Of a stretch of 64,000 bases of DNA, positions 16,116 through 26,473 are shown in pieces. The DNA lies in the NCBI RefSeq assembly GCF_021390575.1, contig NZ_JAJEJQ010000001.1:496001-560000 (forward strand), given 5' to 3'. The translations under genes and the position numbers were made by a program. The stretch comes from Paraburkholderia adhaesiva. Its GTDB lineage: Bacteria > Pseudomonadota > Gammaproteobacteria > Burkholderiales > Burkholderiaceae. The notes under the pieces are model-generated. The model ran no database searches. It saw only the letters and a program-made list of their open reading frames with translations, and was not told the origin of the DNA. The number at the start of each line of letters is the position of its first letter. The stretch's first letter is position 1.

Positions 16116-18182
16116 TCAGCGGGACGAGCCCGGGTTGCCTGGGCCACTCTGCCCGTTCCTGCGGCGCACGACCGGCTTGGCGCGTGCTGCGCCGGTCGGG
16201 GCCTTCGCCGCGCTCGTCGTTTCGCGACGCTTCGCTGCGCCGGCAAGGGCGCGGCCCGTGTCGGTGTCGGCATCGTTCACGCCGAGTGCACCTGCACTTG
16301 CAGCACCAGCCGCGCCTGCCATCTCCGGCGCCGGACGCCACACCTGGCCGATGGCCAGCGACTTGAGCTTCTTCTTGCCGCCGTACCAGAGATTTACGAG
16401 TCCGCGCGAGAAGAACACGGCCGAGAACATCGACGTGAGAATGCCGATACAGTGCACGATCGCGAAGCCGCGCACCGGACCGGAGCCGAATGCGAGCAGC
16501 GCGAGGCCGGCGATGAGCGTGGTCACGTTCGAGTCGAGAATCGTCGCCCAGGCGTGCGCGTAGCCGTTCTGGATCGCGAGCTGCGGCGGCGCGCCGTTGC
16601 GCAGTTCTTCGCGGATACGCTCGTTGATCAGCACGTTCGAGTCGATCGCCATACCGAGCGCGAGCGCAATAGCGGCGATACCCGGCAGCGTGAGCGTGGC
16701 CTGCAGGATCGAGAGCACAGCGATGAGCAGGAGCAGGTTCACCGAGAGGCCGATCACCGAGACCACACCGAACAGCATGTAGTAGGCGATCATGAACACG
16801 GAGATCGCAGCGAAGCCGTAGATCACCGAGTCGAAGCCCTTCTTGATGTTATCGGCGCCGAGGCTCGGGCCGACCGTGCGTTCTTCGATGATGTCCATCG
16901 GCGCCGCGAGCGAGCCGGCGCGCAGCAGCAGCGCGAGGTCGGCGGCGGCCTGCGGCGTGGGCTGGCCCGTGATCTGGAAGCGGTCGCCCAGTTCCGACTG
17001 GATCGTCGCGACCGTCAGCACCTGGCCCTTGCCGCGCTCGAACAGCACCATCGCCATCGGCTTGCCGATGTTGTCGCGCGAGACGCTGCGCACTGCGCGG
17101 CCACCCGCCGAGTCGAGACGGATGTTGACCGACGGACGCTGATGCTCGTCGAAGCCCGCCGACGCGTCGATGATGCGGTCGCCGGTGAAGATCACCTGCT
17201 TCTTGAGCCACACAGGCACCTGATTGCCCTGCGTGAAGAGTTCGCTGCCCGGCGGGACCGGCGCGTTCGGGTCCGGATGCAGGCCCATCGGGTCTGCCAG
17301 ACGTGCTTCGAGCGTCGCCGTGCGGCCGATGATGTCCTTCGCCTTCGCGGTGTCCTGCACGCCCGGCAGTTCGACCACGATGCGGTCGCCGCCCTGCTGC
17401 TGGATCACGGGCTCGGCCACGCCGAGTTCGTTCACCCGGTTATGCAGCGTCTGGATGTTCTGCTTCAGTGCCGCCTGCTGAACTGCTGTTTTCACGGCCG
17501 GCGTGAACGTGCCGACAAGCTGCACGCCGCCTTCCGGCTTGTTCTGCGTCGCCCACTGGAGTTCGGTGACGCCGGACGTGAGCACCTTGCGCGCTTCTTC
17601 GGCGACAGCCGGATCGGCGAAATCGATCACCACCGACTGGTCCACGCGGTTCACACCGCCGTCACGGATGTTCTTGTCGCGCAGCATCGTGCGCGCATCG
17701 GCGGCGTCCGAATCGAGCTTCTTGTTCAGCGCGCCGTTCATGTCGACCTGCAACAGGAAGTGCACGCCGCCGCGCAGATCGAGGCCAAGGTACATCGGCA
17801 GCGCGCGCATGGACGTCAGCCAGCGCGGCGAGGCGCTCTGCAGGTTCAGCGCGACGATGTACTGCGGATCGGTCGGGTCGGCGTTCAGCGCCTTCGAGAG
17901 CGCGTCTTTCAGACGCAGCTGCGTGTCCGTGTCGGCGACGCGAACGCGGATGTTCGGGTTCAGCGCCGAGTTGTCGAACGTGACGTCGTCGGCGCGGATG
18001 CTGTTCGCGGCGAGAGCGGCTTCAACACGCTCGAGCGTGGTCTGGTCGAGCCTGACGGTGGCCTTGCCGCTCGACACCTGGACCGCGGGTGCTTCGCCGA
18101 AGAAATTGGGCAATGTGTACACGAGGCCAATGGCGAGCGCCACGACCATCACGACATATTTCCAGAGGGGATAACGGTTCAT
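16116..18182 (-). CDS. secD: SecD, Sec translocon accessory subunit
   Basis: 688 aa from the ATG at 18182 (MNRYPLWKYVVMVVALAIGL); a TTG four codons earlier is less likely. After the first helix comes a large periplasmic head containing GLDLRGGVHFLLQVD, then the five C-terminal helices with ALGMAIDSNVLINERIREEL, the D-x-N-V signature. The C-terminal tail beyond about residue 620 is Ala/Arg-rich (GAAGAASAGALGVNDADTD and after) and longer than in E. coli, with no known role. It lies between yajC and secF. Confidence 0.97.
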   Translation of the reverse strand: MNRYPLWKYVVMVVALAIGLVYTLPNFFGEAPAVQVSSGKATVRLDQTTLERVEAALAANSIRADDVTFDNSALNPNIRVRVADTDTQLRLKDALSKALNADPTDPQYIVALNLQSASPRWLTSMRALPMYLGLDLRGGVHFLLQVDMNGALNKKLDSDAADARTMLRDKNIRDGGVNRVDQSVVIDFADPAVAEEARKVLTSGVTELQWATQNKPEGGVQLVGTFTPAVKTAVQQAALKQNIQTLHNRVNELGVAEPVIQQQGGDRIVVELPGVQDTAKAKDIIGRTATLEARLADPMGLHPDPNAPVPPGSELFTQGNQVPVWLKKQVIFTGDRIIDASAGFDEHQRPSVNIRLDSAGGRAVRSVSRDNIGKPMAMVLFERGKGQVLTVATIQSELGDRFQITGQPTPQAAADLALLLRAGSLAAPMDIIEERTVGPSLGADNIKKGFDSVIYGFAAISVFMIAYYMLFGVVSVIGLSVNLLLLIAVLSILQATLTLPGIAAIALALGMAIDSNVLINERIREELRNGAPPQLAIQNGYAHAWATILDSNVTTLIAGLALLAFGSGPVRGFAIVHCIGILTSMFSAVFFSRGLVNLWYGGKKKLKSLAIGQVWRPAPEMAGAAGAASAGALGVNDADTDTGRALAGAAKRRETTSAAKAPTGAARAKPVVRRRNGQSGPGNPGSSR

Positions 18183-18325
18183 TGGTTGACCCAACGGGGG
18201 AGGAGAACTGCCTGCTCGATGTGCGCGCGTCCGGCAGGGTCCTTGCTGTGATCAGCTCGGACGTTGCCGGACGCGTGAGTCCGCCTGATCAAACGCAGCG
18301 GCCTGTGAACTTTGCGAGCGAGGGC

Positions 18326-18655
18326 TTACAGCGACTTGATCGTGCCCTTCGGCAGGATCGTCGAAACCGACGACTTCTGCACGGTGATTTCGGTGCCGTC
18401 AGCAATTTCGACGCCGACATACGCTTCGCTAACCTTGGTCACCTTGCCGACGATGCCGCCGCTCGTGATGACTTCGTCGCCCTTGGCCATGGCCGCGAGC
18501 ATGTTGCGGTGTTCCTTCTGACGCTTCATCTGCGGACGGATCATGATGAAGTAGAGCACAGCGAACATCAGGATCAGCGGCAGGAAGCTCATCAGGCTGG
18601 ACTCTGCGCCACCTGCTGCGGAACCTTGTGCGAAGGCGTTGGAAATGAACGACAC
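18326..18655 (-). CDS. yajC: YajC, Sec translocon subunit
   Basis: 109 aa small membrane protein. The GTG at 18655 is the best start: GGAGAG lies six bases before it and the product VSFISNAFAQGSAAGG has the family's usual N-terminus and length. One helix (SLMSFLPLILMFAVLYFIMI) is followed by RPQMKRQKEH and a soluble domain with KGDEVITSGGIVGKV. It partners SecDF. It is first in yajC-secD-secF, about 400 bases from tgt, with a candidate promoter at 18702-18729. Confidence 0.95.
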   Translation of the reverse strand: MSFISNAFAQGSAAGGAESSLMSFLPLILMFAVLYFIMIRPQMKRQKEHRNMLAAMAKGDEVITSGGIVGKVTKVSEAYVGVEIADGTEITVQKSSVSTILPKGTIKSL

Positions 18656-18701
18656 GTTGGTCTCTCCAGTTATACGATCATGATCAAAAATCAAGCCGGT
18701 T

Positions 18702-18729
18702 ATTCTACCACCGGCGGCGGGTGTCACAA
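18702..18729 (-). promoter_or_regulatory. candidate sigma-70 promoter of yajC-secD-secF
   Basis: On the minus strand TTGTGA (18729-18724) and TAGAAT (18707-18702) are separated by 16 bases, placing the transcription start about 40 bases before the yajC GTG. Confidence 0.45.
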
Positions 18730-18757
18730 GGACGCGAAATTGGCTTTCCGATCAAGC

Positions 18758-18790
18758 GGTTAAACGCGGGTTAAACGCAGGTTAGATTCG
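18758..18790. repeat. three 11-bp tandem direct repeats upstream of yajC
   Basis: GGTTAAACGCG, GGTTAAACGCA and GGTTAGATTCG follow one another without spacing; the first two differ only at the last base. An 11-bp period places each unit on the same face of the helix, and the array starts 29 bases upstream of the candidate -35 of yajC. The position suits an activator that binds direct repeats, such as an OmpR/PhoB-type response regulator; that is inference. Confidence 0.55.
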
Positions 18791-19049
18791 GGTCAATGCT
18801 GATTGAGGCGATCAAGGCCGCGATGGTGGCTGCAACGAGGGTCATAGCGGAGACCAAAGCGCAGGGACCCAAAGCTGCGATAAAGCGGAAGCCAGCAAAA
18901 GCGCATTTCGGTCGGCGGTTGAAGTGGTTCGTCGGCACTACGCTGGCGCTGCGTTGGACCGACGTGCCGGATCGTCCGGCCGTCGTCGTCAGTGAAAGTT
19001 GATTGTAATGCATGGCGATGCCGCAAACGGATCGCCACCGAAGCCGCCG
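18791..19049. other. spacer between yajC promoter region and tgt
   Basis: Holds a 68-codon plus-strand frame (18796-19002, starting MLIEAIKAAMVAATRVIAET) with no ribosome site, mixed codon use and no recognised family. It may be a short lysine/arginine-rich gene, but I do not call it. No terminator for tgt is evident. Confidence 0.3.
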
Positions 19050-20312
<1,263 letters not shown>

Positions 20313-20359
20313 TTACACGTTTGTGCGCGGCGGTTTGGAAAAACTCGTGTGGCTGCTTC

Positions 20360-21430
20360 TTACGCGTTGAGTGCGTCGGCCGTTCTGGTCAGCAGCATCG
20401 CGTCGCCGTAGCTGAAGAAGCGATAGCGCTCCTCGATCGCGTGACGGTACGCCGCGCGAATGGTCTCGATCCCCGCGAATGCCGACACCAGCATCAGCAG
20501 CGTCGACTTCGGCAGGTGGAAGTTCGTCACGAGCCGGTCCACCACGCGGAACTTGTACCCCGGCGTGATGAAGATGTCGGTTTCTGCCGATGTCGCCGCA
20601 AGCGCGCGTCCTTCGCGCTCGGCATCGCGTGCGGCGGCTTCGAGTGCGCGCATCGACGTCGTGCCGACCGCGATCACACGTGAGCCGCGAGCACGCGCGG
20701 CCGCGATCTTGTCGACGAGCGACTGCGGCAGCTGATACCACTCGCTGTGCATCTTGTGCTCGTCGATGTTTTCCACGCGCACCGGCTGGAACGTGCCCGC
20801 GCCCACGTGCAGTGTGAGCGTTGCGCGCTCGACGCCCATCGCGTCGAGTTTCGCGAGCATCGCGTCGTCGAAGTGCAGTCCTGCAGTAGGCGCGGCCACG
20901 GCGCCTGGAGTCTGCGCGAACACGGTCTGGTAGCGCGTCTCGTCGGTGGAGTCGGCGTCATGCGTGATGTAGGGCGGCAACGGCAGGCGGCCGTACTGCT
21001 CGATCAGCGTGAGGCAGTCGTCGGGGAAATGCAGCGTGTAGAACGGCTCGACACGTTCGCCGACCGTCACGTCGAATGCATCGGCAAGGCGTAGCGTCGT
21101 GCCGGGCGAGGGGCTCTTGCTCGCGCGGATCTGCGCGAGCGCCGTGCGCGCGCCGGTCAGGCGCTCGACGAGCACCTCAATCTTGCCGCCGCTGGCCTTC
21201 TGGCCGAAGAAACGCGCCTTGAGCACCTTGGTATCGTTAAAGACGAGCAGGTCGCCCGGCGCGATGCACTCGGGTAGTTCGGAGAACCTGCGGTCGACGA
21301 ATTGCGCGAGCTGTGCGCGGTCGCGGGAGTTTGTGACCTCCAGCAGACGGCTCGCGCTGCGCTCAGGGAGAGCCGTCTGCGCAATCAACTCGGCGGGGAG
21401 GTCGAAATCGAAATCGGAAAGCTTGAACAT
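20360..21430 (-). CDS. queA: S-adenosylmethionine:tRNA ribosyltransferase-isomerase
   Basis: 356 aa. Adds the epoxycyclopentane ring from SAM to preQ1-modified tRNA. The start [20 protein letters not shown] and motifs [29 protein letters not shown] and [12 protein letters not shown] are characteristic of QueA. Length equals the family norm. It is first of the queA-tgt pair on this strand and is divergent from recG across 275 bases. Confidence 0.97.
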   Translation of the reverse strand: MFKLSDFDFDLPAELIAQTALPERSASRLLEVTNSRDRAQLAQFVDRRFSELPECIAPGDLLVFNDTKVLKARFFGQKASGGKIEVLVERLTGARTALAQIRASKSPSPGTTLRLADAFDVTVGERVEPFYTLHFPDDCLTLIEQYGRLPLPPYITHDADSTDETRYQTVFAQTPGAVAAPTAGLHFDDAMLAKLDAMGVERATLTLHVGAGTFQPVRVENIDEHKMHSEWYQLPQSLVDKIAAARARGSRVIAVGTTSMRALEAAARDAEREGRALAATSAETDIFITPGYKFRVVDRLVTNFHLPKSTLLMLVSAFAGIETIRAAYRHAIEERYRFFSYGDAMLLTRTADALNA

Positions 21431-21705
21431 GCTGCCTGACGAAACGGGAATGCAAGTGAAATCCGGCGGGCGGCGCTGTCGCGAGAGACGCCTCGCGTGT
21501 GGCGATCGGGGCCGGAACGCCCGCCGCAGCGCGGCGAGCGGCTATGATGGCGGGACTGCCCACGCTCAACGCGGCAAGCTATGCGTGCAACGCTTGCCGC
21601 GTGGTTGACGTTGGACGCCGTTGACATACGGATCGACGGCTAGACTCGCGTCCGCTGCCTGCCGCGCCACGCCGGAAAGCCGATATTGTACTTGCGAAGC
21701 TGCTT

Positions 21706-24174
21706 ATGCCCTCATCTGTGAGCCGTCTGATGCCCGAACCCGACTCGTCCGGCGATCCGCGCGAGGGCGCCGGTGCGCGCGAAGCGGCGGCAGGCGGCGA
21801 GCGAGCGAATGCGCAGCGCACTTCGAAGCGCGGGACGCAGTCGCCGCGTGATGCGGATGTTGCGGATAACGCAGTGAGCGGTGACCCGACCGCTCCGGAG
21901 ACCACAGGCGGCCACGATGCGTCCGCCGCACCGTTGCCGCCCGCCGCGAAGCGCGGCAAACGAGTGACGAGCGCGGCAAGCGCGCCGCCCGCCGACGGCG
22001 AGAACGGCGGCGCAGGCGACGCGCCGAAGGGCAAGAAGAAAACGCCAAGCGCGAAAGAGAAGCCAGCGGTCACGAAAACCGCCGATCGTCTCGCCAAACT
22101 CGGCCTCACGCGCGACATCGACCTCGTGCTGCATCTGCCGATGCGCTACGAGGACGAAACCACGTTGACGCCGATTGGCGAGCTGCTGCCGGGCGGCATC
22201 GCCCAGACCGAAGGCGTTGTTTTCGACAACGAGATCGCATACCGTCCGCGCCGCCAGTTGCTCGTGAAGCTGCGCGATGACCACGGCGACGAACTCGTCC
22301 TGCGCTTTCTGAACTTCTACGGCTCGCAGGTCACGCAGATGGCGATGGGCCGACGCCTGCGCGTGCGCGGCGACGTGCGCGGCGGGTTCTTCGGCATGGA
22401 GATGGTGCATCCGGCGGTGCGCGTCGTCGAGGACGACACGCCGTTGCCGCAGGTGCTCACGCCGGTCTATCCGTCGACGGCGGGCGTGAGTCAGGCGTAT
22501 CTGCGCAAGGCGATCGACAATGCGCTGTCGCGTGCGTCGCTGCCCGAACTGCTGCCGGAGGCTGTCGCGCGCGAGTTCATGGAACCGCTTCACTTGCCGC
22601 CGCTGATGGAGTCGGTGAAGACGCTGCACCATCCGGGCATCGGCGCCGACGAAACCTCGCTGATGGACGGCACGCATCCGGCATGGACACGCATCAAGTT
22701 CGAGGAACTGCTCGCGCAGCAGCTCTCGCTCAAACGCGCCCACGAAGAGCGCCGCACGCGAGCGGCACCGGTCATGCCGTCGCGCGAGGTTGCTACGAAC
22801 GCCAGCGCAAGCGGCGCCGCTGATGACGCAACCGCGCCCCTCGTCGCGCGCCTTCTCGCGTCGTTGCCGTTCCAGCTGACGAACGCGCAGCAGCGTGTCG
22901 TCGCGCAGATCGCGCGCGACCTCGAAGAGCCGCATCCGATGCAGCGTCTCTTGCAGGGCGATGTCGGCAGCGGCAAGACCGTGGTTGCAGCGCTCGCTGC
23001 CGCGCAAGCCATCGACGCGGGTTATCAGGCGGCGCTCATGGCGCCCACCGAAATCCTCGCCGAGCAGCACGCACGCAAGCTGCGCGGCTGGCTCGAACCG
23101 CTCGGCGTGCAGGTGGCGTGGCTCGCGGGCAGCCTGAAAGCGAAAGAGAAGCGCGCGGCAATCGAAGCAGCCGCGCTCGGCACGGCGAAGCTCGTGATCG
23201 GCACGCACGCGATCATTCAGGACGCCGTCGAATTCGCGCGCCTCGGCCTCGTGATCGTCGACGAACAGCACCGCTTCGGTGTGGAGCAGCGGCTCGCGCT
23301 GCGTGCGAAGGCGCAGAACGCCAAGTCCGCCGATCATGGCGCGCGCGAATTCCAGCCGCATCAGCTGATGATGTCGGCGACACCGATCCCGCGCACACTC
23401 GCGATGACCTACTACGCGGACCTCGACGTCTCCACGATCGACGAACTGCCGCCCGGCCGCACGCCGATCCTCACGAAACTCGTCTCCGATGCGCGCCGTG
23501 AAGAAGTGATAGCGCGCGTGCGCGCGGCGGCGCTGACGGGGCGCCAGGTTTACTGGGTTTGTCCGCTGATCGAGGAGAGCGAGACGCTGCAACTGCAGAC
23601 CGCCGTCGAGACTTACGAGACGCTCGTTGCCGCGCTGCCGGAACTGACCGTCGGGCTCGTGCACGGGCGACTCTCGTCGACGGAGAAGGCTGCCGTGATG
23701 GATGCCTTTTCGCGCAACGAAGTGCAGTTGCTCGTTGCGACGACCGTGATCGAAGTCGGCGTGGACGTGCCCAATGCCTCGCTGATGGTGATCGAGCACG
23801 CCGAGCGTTTCGGCCTCGCGCAGTTGCATCAGTTGCGCGGACGCGTGGGGCGGGGCAGCACGGCGTCGGTGTGCGTGCTGCTCTACAGCGGGCCGTTGTC
23901 GCTCACGGGCCGTGCGCGTCTGCAGACGATGCGCGAAACCACCGATGGCTTCGAAATTGCGCGCCGCGATCTGGAGATCCGTGGCCCTGGCGAATTCCTT
24001 GGCGCGCGCCAGTCGGGTGCAGCGATGCTGCGTTTCGCGAACCTCGAAACGGATGCCTGGCTCATCGAACCGGCGCGCGGCGCGGCCGACCGGCTGCTGC
24101 ACGACTGGCCGCACGTCGTCACACAGCACCTGAACCGCTGGCTAGGTGCGCGCGAGCAATATCTGAAGGCCTGA
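21706..24174 (+). CDS. recG: ATP-dependent DNA helicase RecG
   Basis: 822 aa branch-migration helicase that rescues stalled replication forks. A wedge/OB domain (about 160-330) precedes the helicase core with GDVGSGKT (Walker A), DEQHRFG (DExH motif II), MSATPIPRTLAMTYY (motif III) and the C-terminal LRGRVGRG region (motif VI). The first 120 residues are a low-complexity, Ala/Gly/Lys-rich extension (ending KGKKKTPSAKEKPAVTKTAD) absent from E. coli RecG (693 aa). A start near the beginning of the core cannot be excluded, but the extension keeps coding-type base composition. oxyR follows after 155 bases. Confidence 0.96.
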   Translation: MPSSVSRLMPEPDSSGDPREGAGAREAAAGGERANAQRTSKRGTQSPRDADVADNAVSGDPTAPETTGGHDASAAPLPPAAKRGKRVTSAASAPPADGENGGAGDAPKGKKKTPSAKEKPAVTKTADRLAKLGLTRDIDLVLHLPMRYEDETTLTPIGELLPGGIAQTEGVVFDNEIAYRPRRQLLVKLRDDHGDELVLRFLNFYGSQVTQMAMGRRLRVRGDVRGGFFGMEMVHPAVRVVEDDTPLPQVLTPVYPSTAGVSQAYLRKAIDNALSRASLPELLPEAVAREFMEPLHLPPLMESVKTLHHPGIGADETSLMDGTHPAWTRIKFEELLAQQLSLKRAHEERRTRAAPVMPSREVATNASASGAADDATAPLVARLLASLPFQLTNAQQRVVAQIARDLEEPHPMQRLLQGDVGSGKTVVAALAAAQAIDAGYQAALMAPTEILAEQHARKLRGWLEPLGVQVAWLAGSLKAKEKRAAIEAAALGTAKLVIGTHAIIQDAVEFARLGLVIVDEQHRFGVEQRLALRAKAQNAKSADHGAREFQPHQLMMSATPIPRTLAMTYYADLDVSTIDELPPGRTPILTKLVSDARREEVIARVRAAALTGRQVYWVCPLIEESETLQLQTAVETYETLVAALPELTVGLVHGRLSSTEKAAVMDAFSRNEVQLLVATTVIEVGVDVPNASLMVIEHAERFGLAQLHQLRGRVGRGSTASVCVLLYSGPLSLTGRARLQTMRETTDGFEIARRDLEIRGPGEFLGARQSGAAMLRFANLETDAWLIEPARGAADRLLHDWPHVVTQHLNRWLGAREQYLKA

Positions 24175-24258
24175 CGGACGGCGCCGACGGATATTCGTAC
24201 TGACGTCTGGGCATTGCTGCTCAATCGCGTGTTCCCGCCCGAATATGGACGTTGAATA

Positions 24259-24287
24259 TTGGCGAATCGACGCCATAGGTGTATAAG
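24259..24287 (+). promoter_or_regulatory. sigma-70 promoter of oxyR with overlapping inverted repeat
   Basis: TTGGCG (24259-24264) and TATAAG (24282-24287) are 17 bases apart. ATAG (24275-24278) and CTAT (24294-24297) form an inverted repeat with 15 bases between, spanning the -10, which could be an autoregulatory LysR-type site. It does not match the four-part OxyR box spacing. Confidence 0.55.
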
Positions 24288-24329
24288 TACAAACTATCGA
24301 ATTACCTTTCCTGATTGGTCCCTAAAGAA

Positions 24330-25289
24330 ATGACGCTCACTGAACTGAAATATATCGTCGCGGTTGCCCGCGAGCGCCACTTCGGACGGGCCGCCGAAGC
24401 CTGTTTCGTCAGCCAGCCGACTTTATCGGTTGCCATCAAGAAGCTCGAAGACGAACTCAACGTGCAGATTTTCGAGCGCGGCACGAGCGAGGTGAGCGTG
24501 ACGCCGATCGGCGAACAGATCGTCACCCAGGCGCAGCGCGTTCTCGAACAGACACTCGCCATCAAGGAAATCGCCAAGCAGGGCAAGGATCCGCTCGTCG
24601 GGCCGCTGCGGCTTGGCGTGATCTACACGATCGGGCCCTATCTGCTGCCGACGCTGGTCAAGCAGATGATCAAGCGCGTCCCGCAGATGCCGCTCATGCT
24701 GCAGGAGAACTACACGCTCAAGCTGATCGAACTGCTCAAGCAGGGCGAAATCGACGTGGCGATCATGGCGCTTCCGTTTCCCGAAACCGGCCTAACGCTG
24801 CGTGCGCTGTACGATGAACCGTTCGTCGTCGCGCTGCCGTCCGGCCACGCGTGGGAAAAGCGCGAGAAGATCGACCCCGACGATCTCAAGCAGGAAACGA
24901 TGCTGCTGCTCGGCAGCGGCCACTGCTTCCGCGATCACGTGCTGGGTGTGTGTCCCGAGTTGATGCGCTTCTCGCAGAACGCGGACGGCATCCAAAAGAC
25001 CTTCGAGGGTTCGTCGCTCGAAACGATTCGCCACATGGTCGCGAGCGGCGTCGGGATCACGGTGCTGCCGCGCATGTCGGTGCAGGAAGTGAAGCCGCAT
25101 GCGGGCGGTGCCGACTCGGGGCTCCTTTCGTACGTGCCGTTCGACGAGCCGGTGCCGGATCGGCGCGTCGTGCTTGCATGGCGCAAGAGCTTTACGCGCA
25201 TGCCCGCGATCGAGGCGATCGTCGATGCCATCCAGGCCTGCGACCTGCCCGGCGTCAAGAGGATCGAGGCGCCCGCCGAGGTGGCCTGA
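24330..25289 (+). CDS. oxyR: OxyR, peroxide-sensing LysR regulator
   Basis: 319 aa from the ATG at 24330, which aligns residue for residue with E. coli OxyR; a TTG five codons earlier is less likely. The N-terminal helix-turn-helix is ERHFGRAAEACFVSQPTLSV. The redox cysteines fall exactly at Cys199 and Cys208 in GSGHCFRDHVLGVC, as in E. coli OxyR, and form the H2O2-induced disulfide. The recG-oxyR order is common in betaproteobacteria. The peroxide-defence gene dps lies 500 bases downstream, a natural target. Confidence 0.96.
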   Translation: MTLTELKYIVAVARERHFGRAAEACFVSQPTLSVAIKKLEDELNVQIFERGTSEVSVTPIGEQIVTQAQRVLEQTLAIKEIAKQGKDPLVGPLRLGVIYTIGPYLLPTLVKQMIKRVPQMPLMLQENYTLKLIELLKQGEIDVAIMALPFPETGLTLRALYDEPFVVALPSGHAWEKREKIDPDDLKQETMLLLGSGHCFRDHVLGVCPELMRFSQNADGIQKTFEGSSLETIRHMVASGVGITVLPRMSVQEVKPHAGGADSGLLSYVPFDEPVPDRRVVLAWRKSFTRMPAIEAIVDAIQACDLPGVKRIEAPAEVA

Positions 25290-25303
25290 CGTTTCGGCTC
25301 CTT

Positions 25304-25335
25304 AAAACGCCGCCAGCGTTCGCTGGCGGCGTTTT
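25304..25335. terminator. intrinsic terminator after oxyR
   Basis: AAAACGCCGCCAGCG (25304-25318) and CGCTGGCGGCGTTTT (25321-25335) are perfect 15-base arms, ending in a T run. It begins 15 bases after the oxyR stop. Confidence 0.93.
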
Positions 25336-25484
25336 CAATTTCTCTTTCCGCTTCGCGTGGCGACTGGCTGTGCGCTGCGCCGTTAAATGCTATTTGATAG
25401 ATTAAATAAATCAAAAACAAACTATAAATAGTCAATGTAGAATTCTTCCAACTGATCCCTACCTGAAATCAACTGGAGGAAGTG

Positions 25485-25610
25485 ATGCACGCTCTTAACC
25501 GTCTCCCGCTGCATACTGGGTCGTTGCGCCGCGCAAGCGGCTTCGCGATTTTCGCGAGTGGGATGCTCGTGCTCGCTGTACACGCTGCGGTGCGTCTGCA
25601 CGGCGGTTGA
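25485..25610 (+). CDS. 41-aa small protein with one membrane segment
   Basis: Starts MHALNRLPLHTGSLRRASGF and continues with the hydrophobic run AIFASGMLVLAVHAAV, ending RLHGG. CTGGAGGAAGTG directly before the ATG is the strongest ribosome site in this part of the window. An AT-rich block with TATAAA (25423-25428) lies about 60 bases upstream and could provide a promoter. No family recognised. It lies between the oxyR terminator and dps, so it may form a short stress-related transcript with dps; that is inference. Confidence 0.55.
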   Translation: MHALNRLPLHTGSLRRASGFAIFASGMLVLAVHAAVRLHGG

Positions 25611-25650
25611 ATCCGGGGAACTCGCAACGAGGTGACTTTGTCCGGTAGAC

Positions 25651-25676
25651 AGGGACAGATGGTGGTTTCTGTCCTT
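25651..25676. repeat. inverted repeat between small ORF and dps
   Basis: AGGGACAGA (25651-25659) and TCTGTCCTT (25668-25676) pair at 8 of 9 positions around 8 bases. It has no T run, so it is a poor terminator; an operator or RNA hairpin in the dps leader is possible. Confidence 0.3.
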
Positions 25677-25786
25677 AATCTTGCGATAAGCTTTCATTCA
25701 TTCGGTCGTTCACGGATCGCCACCGAGGCGACGCAACCGGATCGACACCGATGGTTCGTCTATCTCTCTGCAAACAAGGAGTTGTC

Positions 25787-26275
25787 ATGGCCAAAAAAGC
25801 AACCGTGCAGCATGTGAATATCGGCATTAGCGACAAGGATCGCAAGAAGATCGCGGAGGGCCTTTCGCGCCTGCTCGCCGACACGTACACGCTTTACCTG
25901 AAGACACACAATTTCCACTGGAACGTCACGGGGCCGATGTTCAACACGCTGCATCTGATGTTCGAGACGCAGTACACGGAGCTGGCGTTGGCCGTCGATT
26001 TGATCGCCGAGCGTATTCGCGCACTGGGCGTGCACGCGCCGGGAACCTACAAGGAGTTTGCGAAGCTTTCGTCGATTCCGGAAGCGGACGGCGTGCCGGC
26101 AGCGGAAGAGATGATCCGCCAGCTCGTGGAAGGCCAGGAAGCCGTGGTGCGCACCGCGCGCGCGATTTTCCCGGCGACGGAAGCGGCCTCCGATGAGCCG
26201 ACCGCCGATCTGCTCACGCAGCGCATGCAGACGCACGAAAAGACAGCGTGGATGCTGCGCGCGATGTTGGCATAA
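25787..26275 (+). CDS. dps: Dps, DNA-binding ferritin-like protein
   Basis: 162 aa from the ATG at 25787, placed by AAGGAGTTGTC. Dps dodecamers store iron, use H2O2 as oxidant and coat DNA under starvation or peroxide stress. The ferroxidase motif [20 protein letters not shown] (41-60) supplies His44, His56 and Glu60 at the dimer interface. The N-terminus is lysine-rich (MAKKATV, KDRKK), the part that contacts DNA. Proximity to oxyR suggests OxyR control, but I see no clear OxyR box. A strong terminator follows. Confidence 0.95.
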   Translation: MAKKATVQHVNIGISDKDRKKIAEGLSRLLADTYTLYLKTHNFHWNVTGPMFNTLHLMFETQYTELALAVDLIAERIRALGVHAPGTYKEFAKLSSIPEADGVPAAEEMIRQLVEGQEAVVRTARAIFPATEAASDEPTADLLTQRMQTHEKTAWMLRAMLA

Positions 26276-26318
26276 CAGGTATTTCGCGGTGCAGGGCGCC
26301 GCGACTCATTGCTGCGCG

Positions 26319-26350
26319 GGCCTGCTGGAATGTCCAGCAGGCCTTTATTT
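26319..26350 (+). terminator. intrinsic terminator after dps
   Basis: GGCCTGCTGGA (26319-26329) pairs with TCCAGCAGGCC (26333-26343), followed by TTTATTTT. It is 43 bases after the dps stop. Confidence 0.9.
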
Positions 26351-26473
26351 TGATGGCGCGTACCCGATGCGCTATCAACCGCGCCCGATTCTCATGCACG
26401 GCGGCCTGTGCGTGAGGCGGCGGTTGCCACGCACGCTGGCCTACAATAGCGGCATCTTTTTTTCGCTCCGACC

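Noticed and set aside
15186..18251. Plus-strand open frame of about 1000 codons over secF and secD
   Set aside because: Antisense to both Sec genes, with a charged repetitive translation and no motif or ribosome site.
18796..19002. 68-codon plus-strand frame between yajC and tgt
   Set aside because: No ribosome site or family; codon use is not convincingly coding. Mentioned in the spacer entry only.
25385..25440. AT-rich block with ATAG and CTAT words, considered as an OxyR box for dps
   Set aside because: The words do not fall at the four-part 7-base spacing of the OxyR site. Kept only as possible promoter sequence for the 41-aa frame.
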